Positions 48,371 through 59,231 of a stretch of DNA of 64,000 bases are shown here, piece by piece. The translations under genes were made by a program, and so were the position numbers. The notes under the pieces are model-generated. The model was not told the DNA's origin. It was given only the letters and a program-made list of their open reading frames with translations, and ran no database searches. The stretch spans positions 3,038,001 through 3,102,000 of the forward strand of contig NZ_CP155796.1 of the NCBI RefSeq assembly GCF_039729195.1, given 5' to 3'. Within the stretch, counting starts at the first letter, position 1; each line of letters starts with the position of its first letter. This DNA is from Mycobacterium sp. DL (GTDB taxonomy: Bacteria > Actinomycetota > Actinomycetes > Mycobacteriales > Mycobacteriaceae).

Positions 48371-51300
48371 TGAAGACGACCTTCGACAGGATCTCGGGCA
48401 TGTCCGCCGAGCAGCGCGACAAGCTCGCCGAGCAGTTCGAGAAGGCATCCCGGGTGGCCGGCGCCGAGCCGATCGCCGTCGTCGGCATCGGCTGCCGGTT
48501 CCCCGGTGGCGTGACCGGCCCCGACAGCTTCTGGAAACTTCTGGAGAGCGGCACCGACGCGGTCACCGAGGTGCCCGCCGACCGCTGGGACGCCGAGGCG
48601 TTCTACGACCCCGACCTGACGGCTCCGGGCCGGATGCCCACCAAGTGGGGCGCCTATCTCGACGACGTCTCCGGTTTCGACGCGGACTTCTTCGGCATCA
48701 GCCCGCGCGAAGCGACCTCGATGGATCCGCAGCAGCGGGTGGCCCTCGAGGTCGCGTGGGAGGCGCTGGAGAACGCCGGCTACGCCCCCGATCAACTCGG
48801 CGAATCCCGCACCGCCGTGATGCTGGGTGTCTACTACTCGGAGTACCAGAACGCCTCGGCCGACAACGCGGACTCCATCGATGCGTACTCCGCGACCGGC
48901 AACGCGCACAGCGTCACCGTCGGCCGGATCTCCTACCTGCTCGGCCTCAAGGGCCCCGCGGTCGCGGTCGACACCGCCTGCTCGTCGTCGCTGGTGTCCA
49001 TCCATCTGGCCTGTCACAGCCTGCGCATGCGCGAGAGCGATCTTGCGCTCGCCGGCGGCGTCAGCCTGAATCTGCGCCCGGAAACTCAACTGGCCCTTGC
49101 GAAATGGGGCATGCTCTCTCCGCACGGCAAGTGCCACGCATTCGACTCGCGCGCCGACGGGTTCGTCCGTGGCGAAGGCGCCGGCGTCGTGGTTCTCAAA
49201 CGCCTCACCGACGCGGTGCGCGACGGCGACCGGGTGCTCGGCGTGGTACGCGGTTCGGCCGTGAACCAGGACGGCCGCTCCAACGGCCTGACGGCTCCGA
49301 ACGCACCGTCGCAGCGCGACGTCCTCACCCGGGCGCTGCGCTCGGCCGACGTCGCCGCGGGAACCGTGCACTACATCGAGACCCACGGCACCGGAACAGG
49401 TCTGGGTGATCCGATCGAATTCGATGCGCTGGCCGCCGTGTACGGCAAGGGCGAGGTGCCCTGCGCACTGGGCACGGTCAAGACCAACATGGGCCACCTC
49501 GAGGCCGCCGCAGGCATCGCGGGCTTCATCAAGACCGTGCTCACGCTGCAGCACGGCACCATCGCGCCGAACCTGAACTTCGAGAAGTGGAACCCGCAGA
49601 TCGATCCGAAGCCGACGCGGCTCTTCGTGCCGACGGAAGCCGGGGCGTGGCCCGAGAGCGAACATCCGCGCCGCGCAGGCGTCTCGTCGTTCGGCTTCAG
49701 CGGCACCAACGCCCACATCGTGCTCGAGCAGGGCCCGGAGCCCGCGGCCGCAGCCGGCCCGACCCCGTCGGTGGTCACGCTCGTGGTGTCGGGCAAGACC
49801 GCCCCACGACTGGCGGCGTCGGCGAAGTCGCTGGCCGACTGGCTCGAGGGCGACGGCGCCGCGGTGTCGCTGGCCGACGTCGCGCACACCGTCAACCACC
49901 ACCGCAGCCGCTACAGCACCATCGCCACGGTGTGTGCCCGCGACCACGCCGAAGCGATCACCGGGCTGCGCGCTCTCGCGGCCGGTCAACTGGCGCCCGG
50001 CGTGGTGCCGGCACACGATGCGAGGAACGGCACGGGCGCGGGAAACGGCACGGTGTTCCTGTACTCAGGTCAGGGTGCCCAGTGGGCGGGCATGGGTAGG
50101 GCCCTGCTCGTCGAGGAGCCTGCATTCGCAGCCGCGATCGACGAACTGGAACCCGCTTTCGTCGACAAGGTCGGTTTCTCGCTGCGTCAGGCCCTGGAGG
50201 CCGGTGAGCCGATCGTCGGCATCGACCGGATCCAGCCGGTGCTCGTCGGTATGCAGCTGGCTCTGACCGCGCTCTGGCGCTCCTACGGTGTCGAACCCGA
50301 TGCGGTGATCGGCCATTCGATGGGCGAGGCCACGGCCGCGGTGGTCGCCGGAGTGCTCACCCCCGCCGAGGGATTCGACATCATCGCCACCAGGACCCGG
50401 CTGATGAAACGGTTGTCCGGCCAGGGCGCCATGGCGCTGCTGGAGCTCGACGCGCAGGCCACCGAGAAGCTGATCGCCGACCGTCCCGACCTGACGATCG
50501 CGGTGTACGCCTCGCCGAAGCAGTCGGTCATCGCGGGCCCGCCCGACCAGGTCGACGATGTCGTCGCACTCGTGGACGGGCAGGGCAGACTGGCCCGCCG
50601 CATCGAGGTGGACGTGGCGTCGCACCATCCCACGATCGACCCGGTGCTCTCCGAACTGCGGGAGGCGTTGGCGTACCTGACGCCTGCCGCGCCGAAGATC
50701 CCCCTGGTCTCGACCGTCGCCTACAGCGGGTCCTCGCCGATGTACTCGGCGGACTACTGGGCCGCCAACCTGCGTAACCCGGTGCGGTTCAGCCAGGCGG
50801 TTCACGAAGCCAGCGCGGACAACGGGAACTTCATCGAGATCAGCCCGCATCCGCTGCTGGCGCACGCGATCTCGGACACCGTTGACGCGCAGGGAACCAG
50901 CCGCAAGTATCACGTGGGCGCGACCATCAACCGGGACCATCCCGAATCGTTGGCCTTCCACGCGCAGCTGGCGGCTGTCCGGCCACCCGCGGTCACGGCA
51001 CCTGACGGCGACACGGCGCGTGTCGTGGATGTGCCGCCGACGTCCTGGCAGCATGTGCCGTTCTGGCAGTCCGACCGCTCCTCCGGACAGAAGTTCTCCG
51101 GTGCGCACCCGCTGCTCGGCCTGCACGTCGAGCTGCCGTCCGGCACCGGCCACGTCTGGCAGTCCGATGTGGGCCTGGAGGCTCACCCGTGGCTCGCCGA
51201 TCACATCGTGCACGGTCTGCCGGTCATGCCGGGTGCCGGTTTCGCCGAGATCGCGCTCGCGGCGGGATGTGAGGCCCTGGGCCTGCCCGCGACGGGTGTG

Positions 51301-53796
51301 GAGGTCGAGGTCGAGGTCGAGCAGATGCTGCCGCTCGATCCACACACCATGCTGACCACCCAGCTGGTCACCGACGAGAGCACCGGCGAGAACCGGGTGG
51401 AGATCCACTCCCGCTCCGATGCGGGCAGCTGGACCCGCCACGCCGCGGGCAAGGTCCGGGCCGCAGAGACCGGTACTTCCGCCGGCAGGCTGACGGCGTC
51501 CCCTGATGGCACCCCCGTGTCACCGTCGGACTTCTACACCGCGCTGCGTCGCACCGGCGCCCATCACGCCCACGCCTTCGCCGCGCTGACACGCATCGTG
51601 CGGAGCAACGGCGCCGCGGACACCGAGATCGTGCTGCCCGACGAGGCGACACCGCACCGCGGCATCGTGCTGCACCCGGTGATGCTGGACGCCGCACTTC
51701 AGGGTCTGGCGGCCGCGATGAGCGACGAGACGCTGTCGGACTCCACCGATGTCACCTACCTGCCGGTCGGTTTCGGGTCGATCCGGGTGTTCGGCGAGAT
51801 CGGGCGGCGGGCGCGGTGCCGCGCCGAGTTGGTCAGCGTCGTCGAGGACAGTGGTGACGCGGTCGGTCGGGTCACTCTCGCCGACGACAGCGGAACGGTC
51901 CTGGCCCAGGTCGATGACGTCCACCTCAAGCGAATCCAGCGTCGCACTGTGCCACTTCCGTTGTCACAGAAAATCTTTGATTCCGTGTGGGTCGAATCTG
52001 CGGCTCCCGCGGGCGGCGCGGTGCGCGGCAGCTGGCTGGCGCTGGCCGACGGGGCGGCAGGTCTGGCGAGCGCTCAGGACTTCGCGAACAGCTTCAGTGC
52101 ACCCGATCGCCGGGTGGTCACCGCCGATCTCGGTGACGAATCCGCGGTACGGGAGGCGTTCGCCACCGCCACCGCCGACCCCGACCTGCCACCGGCGGGG
52201 GTGATCGTGTTCGGTGACTTCCCCGACCAACTCGTCCTCGACGGCTCCGACGCCGCATCCGGGCTGGCGCACGCACGCGACGTGATCTGGGGTGTCGCGG
52301 GCACGGTCCGCGCCATCGTCGGCAGCTGGCACGGCAAGGCGCCGCGGCTCTGGCTGGTCAGCAACGGCGGCCTCGTCGTCGACGCTCAGGACGGTCCCGG
52401 CAACCCGGGCACCAACAGCCTCAAGGGCCTGGCGCGGGTGCTGGCCTACGAACATCCTGACCTCAAGACAACGCTGCTCGACGTCGGCTCGGGGAACGAA
52501 GCCGGGGTGTCGTCCTCGATCCTGGCGACCGAGATCGAAGCTGCGGGTGACGACGACGTCATCGCGTGGCGGAGGTCCACCCGGTTCGTCGAGCGGCTCT
52601 CGCGCGCCCAACTCCCTTCCACGAAGGGCGAACTGGTGGTGCGCAAGGACGGCTCCTACGTCGTCACGGGCGCACTCGGCGGGGTCGGCATGGCGGTGGT
52701 CCGCTGGCTGGTCGACCACGGCGCCGGCCGCGTGATCGTCAACGGCCGCGGCGCTCCCTCCGAAGAGGTGCAGGCGGAGCTGGACCGACTGTCCGACCGC
52801 GCCGAGATCGTCGCCGTCCTCGGCGATGTCGCGGTGCCCGGTGTCGCCGAGCGGCTCGTCTCCGCCGCGGCGGAGACCGGCAAGCCGGTGCGCGGCGTGA
52901 TCCACTCGGCCGCAGTGCTGGAGGACGAGATCTTCGTCGGCCTCACCCGAGAGAGCCTGGACAAGATCTGGGCGCCCAAGGCTGCCGGTGCGTTACGCCT
53001 GCACGAGGTCACCGCCGGGCTCGAGCTCGACTGGTGGGTGGGCTTCTCCTCGATCGTGTCGCTGCTCGGTTCACCGGGCCAGGCGGCCTATGCCTGCGCC
53101 AACGCCTGGCTGGACGGACTGGTCGCCTGGCGCCGCGCGGCGGGCCTGCCCGCGATCGCGATCAACTGGGGGCAGTGGGCCGACGTCGGCCTGGCCAGCT
53201 CGCTGCGCTTCTCGGTGCTGGACCCGATCACCCCGGCCGAGGGCGTGGACGCGCTGGGCGGTGTGCTGGCGGCCGGCTTCTCCCGGGTCGGCATCGCCCG
53301 GCTGCGCCTGGACCGCGCTGCCGCGGCGTTCCCGGAGATCCATCAGATCGGCTTCTTCACAGATCTGGTGGGGGAGTTGGAGACCGATGAGGTCGACGAG
53401 GACTGGGGTGGTCCCGAAGCGCTCAAGGAGATGGACGCCGCAGAGATCAACCGCGTCGTCGTGGCCCGGTTGCGCCGTCGGATCTCGGCCATCATGGGCT
53501 ACTCCGACGACGGTGCGGTGGACACCGCTCAGCCGCTGACCGAGCTGGGGCTGGATTCGTTGATGGCGGTGCGGATGCGCAACACCATCCGCGGCGACTT
53601 CGGCGTCGAGCCGCCGGTGGCACTGCTGCTCCAGGGCGCCTCGCTGGCCGATCTTGCGCTGGATCTCATCCGGCAACTCGGTCTGGCCGAAGAGGACACC
53701 TCCGAGCGCCCCAACGCATTGCGTGACCGGGCGCAGCAACGTGCCGCAGCCCGTCAACGTGCCGCATCGCGGCGGAAAGTGGGACCACGATCGTGA
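48370..53796 (+). CDS. Type I PKS, PpsD-like (PKS4): KS-AT-DH-KR-ACP
   Basis: An 1808-residue module. Order: docking start [21 protein letters not shown] (about 30-455; Cys204), AT (about 560-880; Ser650, VASHH motif), DH (His945 in [10 protein letters not shown]; Asp1107 in [10 protein letters not shown]), KR (TGALGGVG near 1432; Tyr1574 with YACAN) and ACP (Ser1730 in LGLDSLM). The DH has both catalytic motifs, so an alkene is expected. From the DH onward it matches PpsD, including EQMLPLD, HPLLG and the basic tail [17 protein letters not shown]; the start and KS look like PpsB. PpsD acts with a separate trans enoyl reductase (Rv2953) in M. tuberculosis, and no such gene lies in this window. 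It overlaps PKS3 by one base and the PpsE gene by four. Confidence 0.92.
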   Translation: MKTTFDRISGMSAEQRDKLAEQFEKASRVAGAEPIAVVGIGCRFPGGVTGPDSFWKLLESGTDAVTEVPADRWDAEAFYDPDLTAPGRMPTKWGAYLDDVSGFDADFFGISPREATSMDPQQRVALEVAWEALENAGYAPDQLGESRTAVMLGVYYSEYQNASADNADSIDAYSATGNAHSVTVGRISYLLGLKGPAVAVDTACSSSLVSIHLACHSLRMRESDLALAGGVSLNLRPETQLALAKWGMLSPHGKCHAFDSRADGFVRGEGAGVVVLKRLTDAVRDGDRVLGVVRGSAVNQDGRSNGLTAPNAPSQRDVLTRALRSADVAAGTVHYIETHGTGTGLGDPIEFDALAAVYGKGEVPCALGTVKTNMGHLEAAAGIAGFIKTVLTLQHGTIAPNLNFEKWNPQIDPKPTRLFVPTEAGAWPESEHPRRAGVSSFGFSGTNAHIVLEQGPEPAAAAGPTPSVVTLVVSGKTAPRLAASAKSLADWLEGDGAAVSLADVAHTVNHHRSRYSTIATVCARDHAEAITGLRALAAGQLAPGVVPAHDARNGTGAGNGTVFLYSGQGAQWAGMGRALLVEEPAFAAAIDELEPAFVDKVGFSLRQALEAGEPIVGIDRIQPVLVGMQLALTALWRSYGVEPDAVIGHSMGEATAAVVAGVLTPAEGFDIIATRTRLMKRLSGQGAMALLELDAQATEKLIADRPDLTIAVYASPKQSVIAGPPDQVDDVVALVDGQGRLARRIEVDVASHHPTIDPVLSELREALAYLTPAAPKIPLVSTVAYSGSSPMYSADYWAANLRNPVRFSQAVHEASADNGNFIEISPHPLLAHAISDTVDAQGTSRKYHVGATINRDHPESLAFHAQLAAVRPPAVTAPDGDTARVVDVPPTSWQHVPFWQSDRSSGQKFSGAHPLLGLHVELPSGTGHVWQSDVGLEAHPWLADHIVHGLPVMPGAGFAEIALAAGCEALGLPATGVEVEVEVEQMLPLDPHTMLTTQLVTDESTGENRVEIHSRSDAGSWTRHAAGKVRAAETGTSAGRLTASPDGTPVSPSDFYTALRRTGAHHAHAFAALTRIVRSNGAADTEIVLPDEATPHRGIVLHPVMLDAALQGLAAAMSDETLSDSTDVTYLPVGFGSIRVFGEIGRRARCRAELVSVVEDSGDAVGRVTLADDSGTVLAQVDDVHLKRIQRRTVPLPLSQKIFDSVWVESAAPAGGAVRGSWLALADGAAGLASAQDFANSFSAPDRRVVTADLGDESAVREAFATATADPDLPPAGVIVFGDFPDQLVLDGSDAASGLAHARDVIWGVAGTVRAIVGSWHGKAPRLWLVSNGGLVVDAQDGPGNPGTNSLKGLARVLAYEHPDLKTTLLDVGSGNEAGVSSSILATEIEAAGDDDVIAWRRSTRFVERLSRAQLPSTKGELVVRKDGSYVVTGALGGVGMAVVRWLVDHGAGRVIVNGRGAPSEEVQAELDRLSDRAEIVAVLGDVAVPGVAERLVSAAAETGKPVRGVIHSAAVLEDEIFVGLTRESLDKIWAPKAAGALRLHEVTAGLELDWWVGFSSIVSLLGSPGQAAYACANAWLDGLVAWRRAAGLPAIAINWGQWADVGLASSLRFSVLDPITPAEGVDALGGVLAAGFSRVGIARLRLDRAAAAFPEIHQIGFFTDLVGELETDEVDEDWGGPEALKEMDAAEINRVVVARLRRRISAIMGYSDDGAVDTAQPLTELGLDSLMAVRMRNTIRGDFGVEPPVALLLQGASLADLALDLIRQLGLAEEDTSERPNALRDRAQQRAAARQRAASRRKVGPRS

Positions 53797-56700
53797 CGAG
53801 TACAGGGGATTCGTTCCCGCCCAACGCGATTGCCGTCATCGGCATGGCAGGGCGGTTCCCGGGAGCGAACTCGGTGTCGGCCTTCTGGCGCAATCTGCGC
53901 GGCGGCGTGGAGTCGATCGTCGACATCTCCGAAGATGATCTGCTCGCCGCCGGAGTGAGCGAGCGCGCGCTGGCCAACCGGTCCTACGTGCGGCGCGCGG
54001 CGCTGATGTCGGGCATCGAGGAGTTCGACGCGGAGTTCTTCGGTTTCACGCCGTACGCGGCACGGATGCTCGACCCGCAGCACCGACTGTTCCTGCAGAC
54101 CACGTTCCACGCTCTCGAGGACGCCGGCTACGACCCGGCCGACCTCGAGGCGACCGTCGGCGTCTTCGGAACCAGTTCTGCCAGTGGCTATCTGCTGCAC
54201 AACCTGATGTCCAACTACGACCCGATGATGGTCATCGGCCAGGGTGCGAGCTACGAGATGGTGAACCTGTCGTTGCAGAACGACAAGGACCATCTGGCCA
54301 CCCGGGTGGCCCATCAGTTCGACTTCCGCGGCCCCGCCCTGTCGGTGGCAACGGCATGCTCGTCGTCGCTGGTCGCCGTGCACCTGGCATGCCAGTCGAT
54401 CCTCAACGGGGAGTGCGACATCGCCCTGGCCGGAGGCTCGTCGCTGCGGGTCCCGCACAACGTCGGGTACTGGTACGAGCAGGGCGCCATGGTCTCGCCG
54501 ACCGGACACTGCAGGCCCTTCGACGTCCGCTCCGACGGCACCATCTTCGGAAGCGGCGTCGGTGTCGTGGTGCTCAAGGCACTGCAGGACGCGATCGACG
54601 ACGGCGACCACATCCACGCGGTGATCCGCGGGTCGGCGCTCAACAACGACGGTGCGACGAAGATGACGTACGCCGCGCCCAACGCGATGGGCCAGGCCGA
54701 GGTCATCGCCGAGGCACATGCGGTGGCCGAGGTCGACGCATCGACGATCGGCTACGTCGAGAGCCACGGCACCGGTACCCCGCTGGGCGACCCGATCGAG
54801 ATCGAGGGCCTGCGGCAGGCGTTCGACCTTGCCGAGGAAACCCGCAGCGACCCGTGCTACATCGGGTCGGTCAAGTCCAACATCGGCCATCTGGAGACCG
54901 CCGCGGGCATCGCGGGTCTGATCAAGGCCATCCTGTGTCTCGAGCACAAGGCGATCCCGGCCACGCTGCACTACACCAGCCCGAACCCCGAGCTGCACAT
55001 CGACCGCGGGCCATTCCGGGTACGCAGTGCCGACGGGCCGTGGGAGACTGACGGCATCCGGCGCGCCGGCGTCAGCTCGTTCGGCGTGGGCGGCACCAAC
55101 GCCCACATCGTCCTCGAGGAGGCACCGGCCGCGCGTTCCGCAGCGCAGGCCGGCACCGGACCGCAGGTGCTGGTGCTCTCGGCGAAAACCCAAGAGGCGC
55201 TGGCCCAGTCGCGTCAGACCCTGGCCGACGAACTGGCCGTCAACGACGACATCACCCTGTCGGACGCGGCCTACACCCTCACCCGGCGACGCAAGGACCC
55301 GATCCGCCTCGCCGCCGTCGTGCACGATCGACAGGACGCGGCGGCGGTGCTCGGCGCCGCCGAAACCGACAGCGTCTTCATCGCTGAAGCCGTCTCCGAT
55401 GCCGAGACATCCGGCGATCGAGTGGCGTTCCTGTTCCCCGGTCAGGGATCCCAGCACATCGGGATGGCGCGTGGGCTGCATGACAGCGAACCCGTCTTCG
55501 CCCGGCACTTCGACGAATGCGCGGCCGCGTTCAGCGACGAGATGGGCTACGACCTCCGTGCCGAGATCTTCGACGGGGTCGGGCGCAACCTCGAGCACAC
55601 CGACCGCGCCCAACCCGCACTCTTCACCGTCGAGTACGCGCTGGCCAAGCTGATCCAGTCCTACGGTGTCGAGCCCTCGATCATGGCGGGGCACAGCATC
55701 GGTGAGTACCCGGCGGCCACCCTCGCGGGCGTGTTCGACCTCGACACCGCCGTCAAGGTGGTCTCGATGCGTGCGCGGTTGATGCACGCCGCGCCACGCG
55801 GCGTCATGGTGGCTGTGCCCCTGAGCCCACAGGCGGTCGCCGAACACCTCACCCCTGACGTCGATCTCGCGACGATCAACGACCCGGGCAGCAGTGTGGT
55901 GGCGGGCAGCGAAGAGGCCATCCGGGCGTTCCAGGCCGGTCTCGCCGAGAAGGGCATCGTGGCCCGCCGGGTCCGGACGTCGCATGCGTTCCACTCGCGT
56001 CTGATGGATCCGGTGGTCGCGGAGTTCACGACGTTCCTGTCCGGGATGACGTTGCGGGAGCCGCAGATCCCGTTGCTGTCCAACATCACCGGCACCACGA
56101 TGTCGGCCGCAGAAGCGACCAACCCGGGGACCTGGGCGCGCCAGATCCGGGCCACCGTCCGCTTCGCCGACGAACTCGACATGCTGCTGGCCCACCCGGA
56201 CCGGGTGCTCGTGGAGGTCGGCCCCGGCGGCACGCTCACGTCCTCGGCGGGCCGTCACCCACGGAGTGGGCCACGGCACCGCGCCGTGCGACTGATGCGC
56301 CATCAGGCCCAGAACCGCAGCGATCACGACACGTTCCTGCTCGCACTCGGTCAGCTGTGGGCGGCGGGTGTGGACGTCGACTGGCACCAGGGTGCGACCG
56401 AAGCCCCGGCGTTGGTGTCGCTGCCCGGTTACCCGTTCCAGCGCCAGCGGCACTGGGTAGAGCACAACGCCAGCGCCGCCTGGCTGGCCGGCGGGGGCGC
56501 TCCCGGGGTGCCGGTCGCAGGCACCGGAGCCACCACAGCTCCGGCGACCGCCGGCGGCAAGTCGGGGGTCGAGACCGCGCTGCTGCGCATCTGGTCACAG
56601 TGCCTGGGTCTGTCCGACATCGACCGCACCGCCAACTTCTTCGAACTCGGTGGAGACTCGCTCATCGCGATCAGCGTGGCGATGACCGCGGGCCACGAAG

Positions 56701-58202
56701 GACTCGACCTGACCCCGCAGGATCTCTACGAGAACCAGACGGTGGCGGCTCTGGCCAAGGTGCTGACCGCCCGCTACGCCGAGGGCGGACTGGGCCGTCC
56801 GTCGCTCGACGATGCCACCAATCCGCCGTTGCCTCCGAACGTGGCGTACTTCCTCGAGCACGGACTGCGCGACGTCGGTCGCTGGCGTACCCCGGTGATC
56901 CTGCACCTGCGATCCGACGTCGCAGAAGAGGACGTGCGGGCGGTGCTCACCGCCGTCACCGGCGTCCACGACGCGTTGCGGGTGCACATCACAGAACGCG
57001 GCGGTACCTGGGACCAGCACATCGCCGAGGCGGGGGAGTTCACCGAACTGGTCACCCGGGCCGTGCCCGACGGTGTCGAGCCGGGGAGTCCACAGGAACG
57101 CGAGGCGGTCCAGGCGATCCTCGACGAGCAGATCCGTGAACATCAGCTGTTGAGCTCTCCGCTGACGGCGACGTTCGTCCGAGGTACCGGGGGCGGGTCC
57201 GGTTACCTGGCGCTCGGTGTGCACGGGATCGCCGGTGACGACGTGTCCAGGGACGTGTTGCTCACCGACATCTTCACCGCGTTCAACCAGCGGATGGCGG
57301 GCGAGGACATCGTGCTCGCTCCGGTCGCCACGTCCTGGCGTGAGTGGTCCCAGCGCTGTGCGGGTCTGGCCAGCCATCCCGCGGTCCTCGACAGCCGTGA
57401 CTACTGGTTGGAGACGGCGAAGAAGTCCACGCTCAGCGTGGCGGGACCGGAGGCGGCGCAACCGCCGGGGGCCGACGACCTGGTGCGGTTGTCCACCACG
57501 CTGTCGTCCGCCGACACCGGAGAGGTCGACGACGCACGCCGGCGGCTGCGCCTGCCGGTCGAGGAGATCCTGTTGGCCGCGCTGGGACGCACCGTCGCGG
57601 CCGCCGTCGGCGAGGGCACCGTGGCTGTCGACCTGGGCGGTCGCGGCCGCTCGGTGCTCAAGCCGGAGGTCGATCTGCAGCGCACCGCGGGCTGGTTCAC
57701 CACGATCCATCCTGTCGCGCTGGCCGCCGCCTCGGCTGCCCAGACCAGCGCCAAGCAGTTGCTCGACGACGTGCGGGACACTCTCAAGGCCGTGCCGCAC
57801 TACGGGATCGGCTACGGTCTGCTGCGCTACATGTACGCACCGACCGCGAGGGTGCTCGGCGCGACCCGTCCCGCCGACATCCTGTTCTCCCACATCGGGA
57901 CCATTCCCGACGCGCCCGTCGATCAGCCCGCTGAGGCGCCGGTGCGGTTCGACTCGGACACGGCGATGCCGATCCGCGATGTCCTGCCCGGCCTCGGTCA
58001 CGCTCTGGAGCTGCGGGTGTTCCGGACTGCAGGTGTGCTGCACCTGGATTGGTGGTACGACAGTCGCCGACTGGGTCCGACCGATGTGGAATCCTTTGCC
58101 CGGCAGTACTCGGCTGCGCTCCTGGACATCGTCAGGGACGCGTTGGCCGAGGAGGACGTCGATTCCGCAGACGGCGAGCTGGCTCTGGTCGACTTGTCAT
58201 GA
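53793..58202 (+). CDS. ppsE: Terminal PKS, PpsE-like: KS-AT-ACP-condensation domain
   Basis: A 1469-residue last module. Order: KS (about 10-440; Cys189 in ATACSSSL), AT (about 545-850; Ser635 in GHSIGE, SHAFH motif, the malonyl pattern), ACP (Ser956 in LGGDSLIA) and an NRPS-type condensation-like domain (about 1010-1465). There is no reductive domain, so the chain would be left as a beta-keto thioester. The condensation active site, HHxxxDG in peptide synthetases, is changed to VHGIAGDD (near 1143-1150), and PpsE of M. tuberculosis is similarly degenerate as I recall. The start FPPNAIAVIGMAGRFPGA and the AT-ACP-C plan match PpsE, where TesA and PapA5 act on the finished chain. The GTG start overlaps the PKS4 stop by four bases; drrA follows 33 bases later. 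Confidence 0.93.
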   Translation: MTSTGDSFPPNAIAVIGMAGRFPGANSVSAFWRNLRGGVESIVDISEDDLLAAGVSERALANRSYVRRAALMSGIEEFDAEFFGFTPYAARMLDPQHRLFLQTTFHALEDAGYDPADLEATVGVFGTSSASGYLLHNLMSNYDPMMVIGQGASYEMVNLSLQNDKDHLATRVAHQFDFRGPALSVATACSSSLVAVHLACQSILNGECDIALAGGSSLRVPHNVGYWYEQGAMVSPTGHCRPFDVRSDGTIFGSGVGVVVLKALQDAIDDGDHIHAVIRGSALNNDGATKMTYAAPNAMGQAEVIAEAHAVAEVDASTIGYVESHGTGTPLGDPIEIEGLRQAFDLAEETRSDPCYIGSVKSNIGHLETAAGIAGLIKAILCLEHKAIPATLHYTSPNPELHIDRGPFRVRSADGPWETDGIRRAGVSSFGVGGTNAHIVLEEAPAARSAAQAGTGPQVLVLSAKTQEALAQSRQTLADELAVNDDITLSDAAYTLTRRRKDPIRLAAVVHDRQDAAAVLGAAETDSVFIAEAVSDAETSGDRVAFLFPGQGSQHIGMARGLHDSEPVFARHFDECAAAFSDEMGYDLRAEIFDGVGRNLEHTDRAQPALFTVEYALAKLIQSYGVEPSIMAGHSIGEYPAATLAGVFDLDTAVKVVSMRARLMHAAPRGVMVAVPLSPQAVAEHLTPDVDLATINDPGSSVVAGSEEAIRAFQAGLAEKGIVARRVRTSHAFHSRLMDPVVAEFTTFLSGMTLREPQIPLLSNITGTTMSAAEATNPGTWARQIRATVRFADELDMLLAHPDRVLVEVGPGGTLTSSAGRHPRSGPRHRAVRLMRHQAQNRSDHDTFLLALGQLWAAGVDVDWHQGATEAPALVSLPGYPFQRQRHWVEHNASAAWLAGGGAPGVPVAGTGATTAPATAGGKSGVETALLRIWSQCLGLSDIDRTANFFELGGDSLIAISVAMTAGHEGLDLTPQDLYENQTVAALAKVLTARYAEGGLGRPSLDDATNPPLPPNVAYFLEHGLRDVGRWRTPVILHLRSDVAEEDVRAVLTAVTGVHDALRVHITERGGTWDQHIAEAGEFTELVTRAVPDGVEPGSPQEREAVQAILDEQIREHQLLSSPLTATFVRGTGGGSGYLALGVHGIAGDDVSRDVLLTDIFTAFNQRMAGEDIVLAPVATSWREWSQRCAGLASHPAVLDSRDYWLETAKKSTLSVAGPEAAQPPGADDLVRLSTTLSSADTGEVDDARRRLRLPVEEILLAALGRTVAAAVGEGTVAVDLGGRGRSVLKPEVDLQRTAGWFTTIHPVALAAASAAQTSAKQLLDDVRDTLKAVPHYGIGYGLLRYMYAPTARVLGATRPADILFSHIGTIPDAPVDQPAEAPVRFDSDTAMPIRDVLPGLGHALELRVFRTAGVLHLDWWYDSRRLGPTDVESFARQYSAALLDIVRDALAEEDVDSADGELALVDLS

Positions 58203-58235
58203 CGGAGACCGGGCGTGATCAGGCAGGAGGAGCGC

Positions 58236-59231
58236 ATGGTCAGCTCTGACAAGGCGGTGATCGTCGCCGGCATCAAGAAGTCCTTCGGTGACGTCGCGGC
58301 TCTACGCGACGTCAGTTTCGAGGTGGAACGCGGCGAGGTACTCGGTCTGCTGGGCCCCAACGGCGCAGGGAAGACGACGACGGTGAACATACTGTCGACG
58401 CTGATCACGCCCGACAGCGGACGGGCGTTGATCGCCGGGCACGACGTGGTCGGTGATCCCGCAGGGGTGCGACGCTCGCTGATGCTGACCGGTCAGCACG
58501 TCGCTCTCGACGACCTGCTGACGGGTCGGGAGAACCTGCTGATGTTCGGCCGCCTGCAGGGCCTGAAGAAGAAGGTGGCCAAAGAGCGGGCGCAGGAGCT
58601 ACTCGAGCAGTTCGACCTGGTCGACGCCGGCGACCGCGCGGTGGGCAACTACTCCGGCGGGATGAAGCGCCGCATCGACATCGCGTGCGGGTTGGTCGTC
58701 CGCCCCGAGGTGGTGTTCCTCGACGAACCGACCACCGGTCTGGATCCGCGCAGCCGACAGGCCATCTGGGAGCTGGTCACCGACTTCAAGGAGGCCGGTA
58801 TCGCGACGCTGCTCACGACGCAGTACCTCGAGGAAGCCGATCTGCTCAGCGACCGCATCATCGTGATCGACAAGGGCACCGTGATCGCCGAGGGCACCGC
58901 CGACCAGCTCAAGGAGCGCACCGGCGGTACCTACTGCGAGATCGTGCCGCGTCATCTGCACGACATCCCCGCGATGGCCGCGGTGTTGGGCGACATGCTG
59001 CCCGACACCTTCCGGGCCACGCTCACCGAGACCTCGGACCGCATCTCGATGCCGGCGCCCGACGGCCCCAAGACGCTGATGGAGGCACTGCACCGACTCG
59101 GCGAGGCGGACATCGAGCTGATGGACATCGCGTTGCGCAGGCCGTCGCTCGACGAGGTGTTCCTGGCGCTGACCGGTGCGGATTCCGACGGAGCTCCGAG
59201 CACGGCCGAGGCCGCGGACGCGTACGCGTGA
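58236..59231 (+). CDS. drrA: ABC transporter ATPase DrrA
   Basis: A 331-residue ATPase, exactly the length of DrrA of M. tuberculosis as recalled. Walker A GPNGAGKT is at residues 40-47, the signature is YSGGMKRR, and Walker B is VVFLDEPTTGLDP. With DrrB and DrrC it forms an ABC-2 exporter required for DIM to reach the cell surface; in M. tuberculosis the proteins work with MmpL7 and LppX, neither of which is visible here. The ATG at 58236 follows an AGGAGG five bases upstream, so a start at 58215 is less likely. Its stop and the drrB ATG overlap by one base. Confidence 0.93.
   Translation: MVSSDKAVIVAGIKKSFGDVAALRDVSFEVERGEVLGLLGPNGAGKTTTVNILSTLITPDSGRALIAGHDVVGDPAGVRRSLMLTGQHVALDDLLTGRENLLMFGRLQGLKKKVAKERAQELLEQFDLVDAGDRAVGNYSGGMKRRIDIACGLVVRPEVVFLDEPTTGLDPRSRQAIWELVTDFKEAGIATLLTTQYLEEADLLSDRIIVIDKGTVIAEGTADQLKERTGGTYCEIVPRHLHDIPAMAAVLGDMLPDTFRATLTETSDRISMPAPDGPKTLMEALHRLGEADIELMDIALRRPSLDEVFLALTGADSDGAPSTAEAADAYA

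Noticed and set aside
53754..56465. Very long antisense open frame opposite the ppsE gene (and similar ones opposite other PKSs)
   Set aside because: High G+C sequence gives long open frames on the opposite strand; the sense frames contain all the conserved PKS motifs and the antisense ones contain none.
58199..58249. ATG overlapping the ppsE stop, giving a 16-residue peptide
   Set aside because: It is very short, has no ribosome-binding site of its own that I can see, and overlaps the drrA ribosome-binding site and start in another frame.
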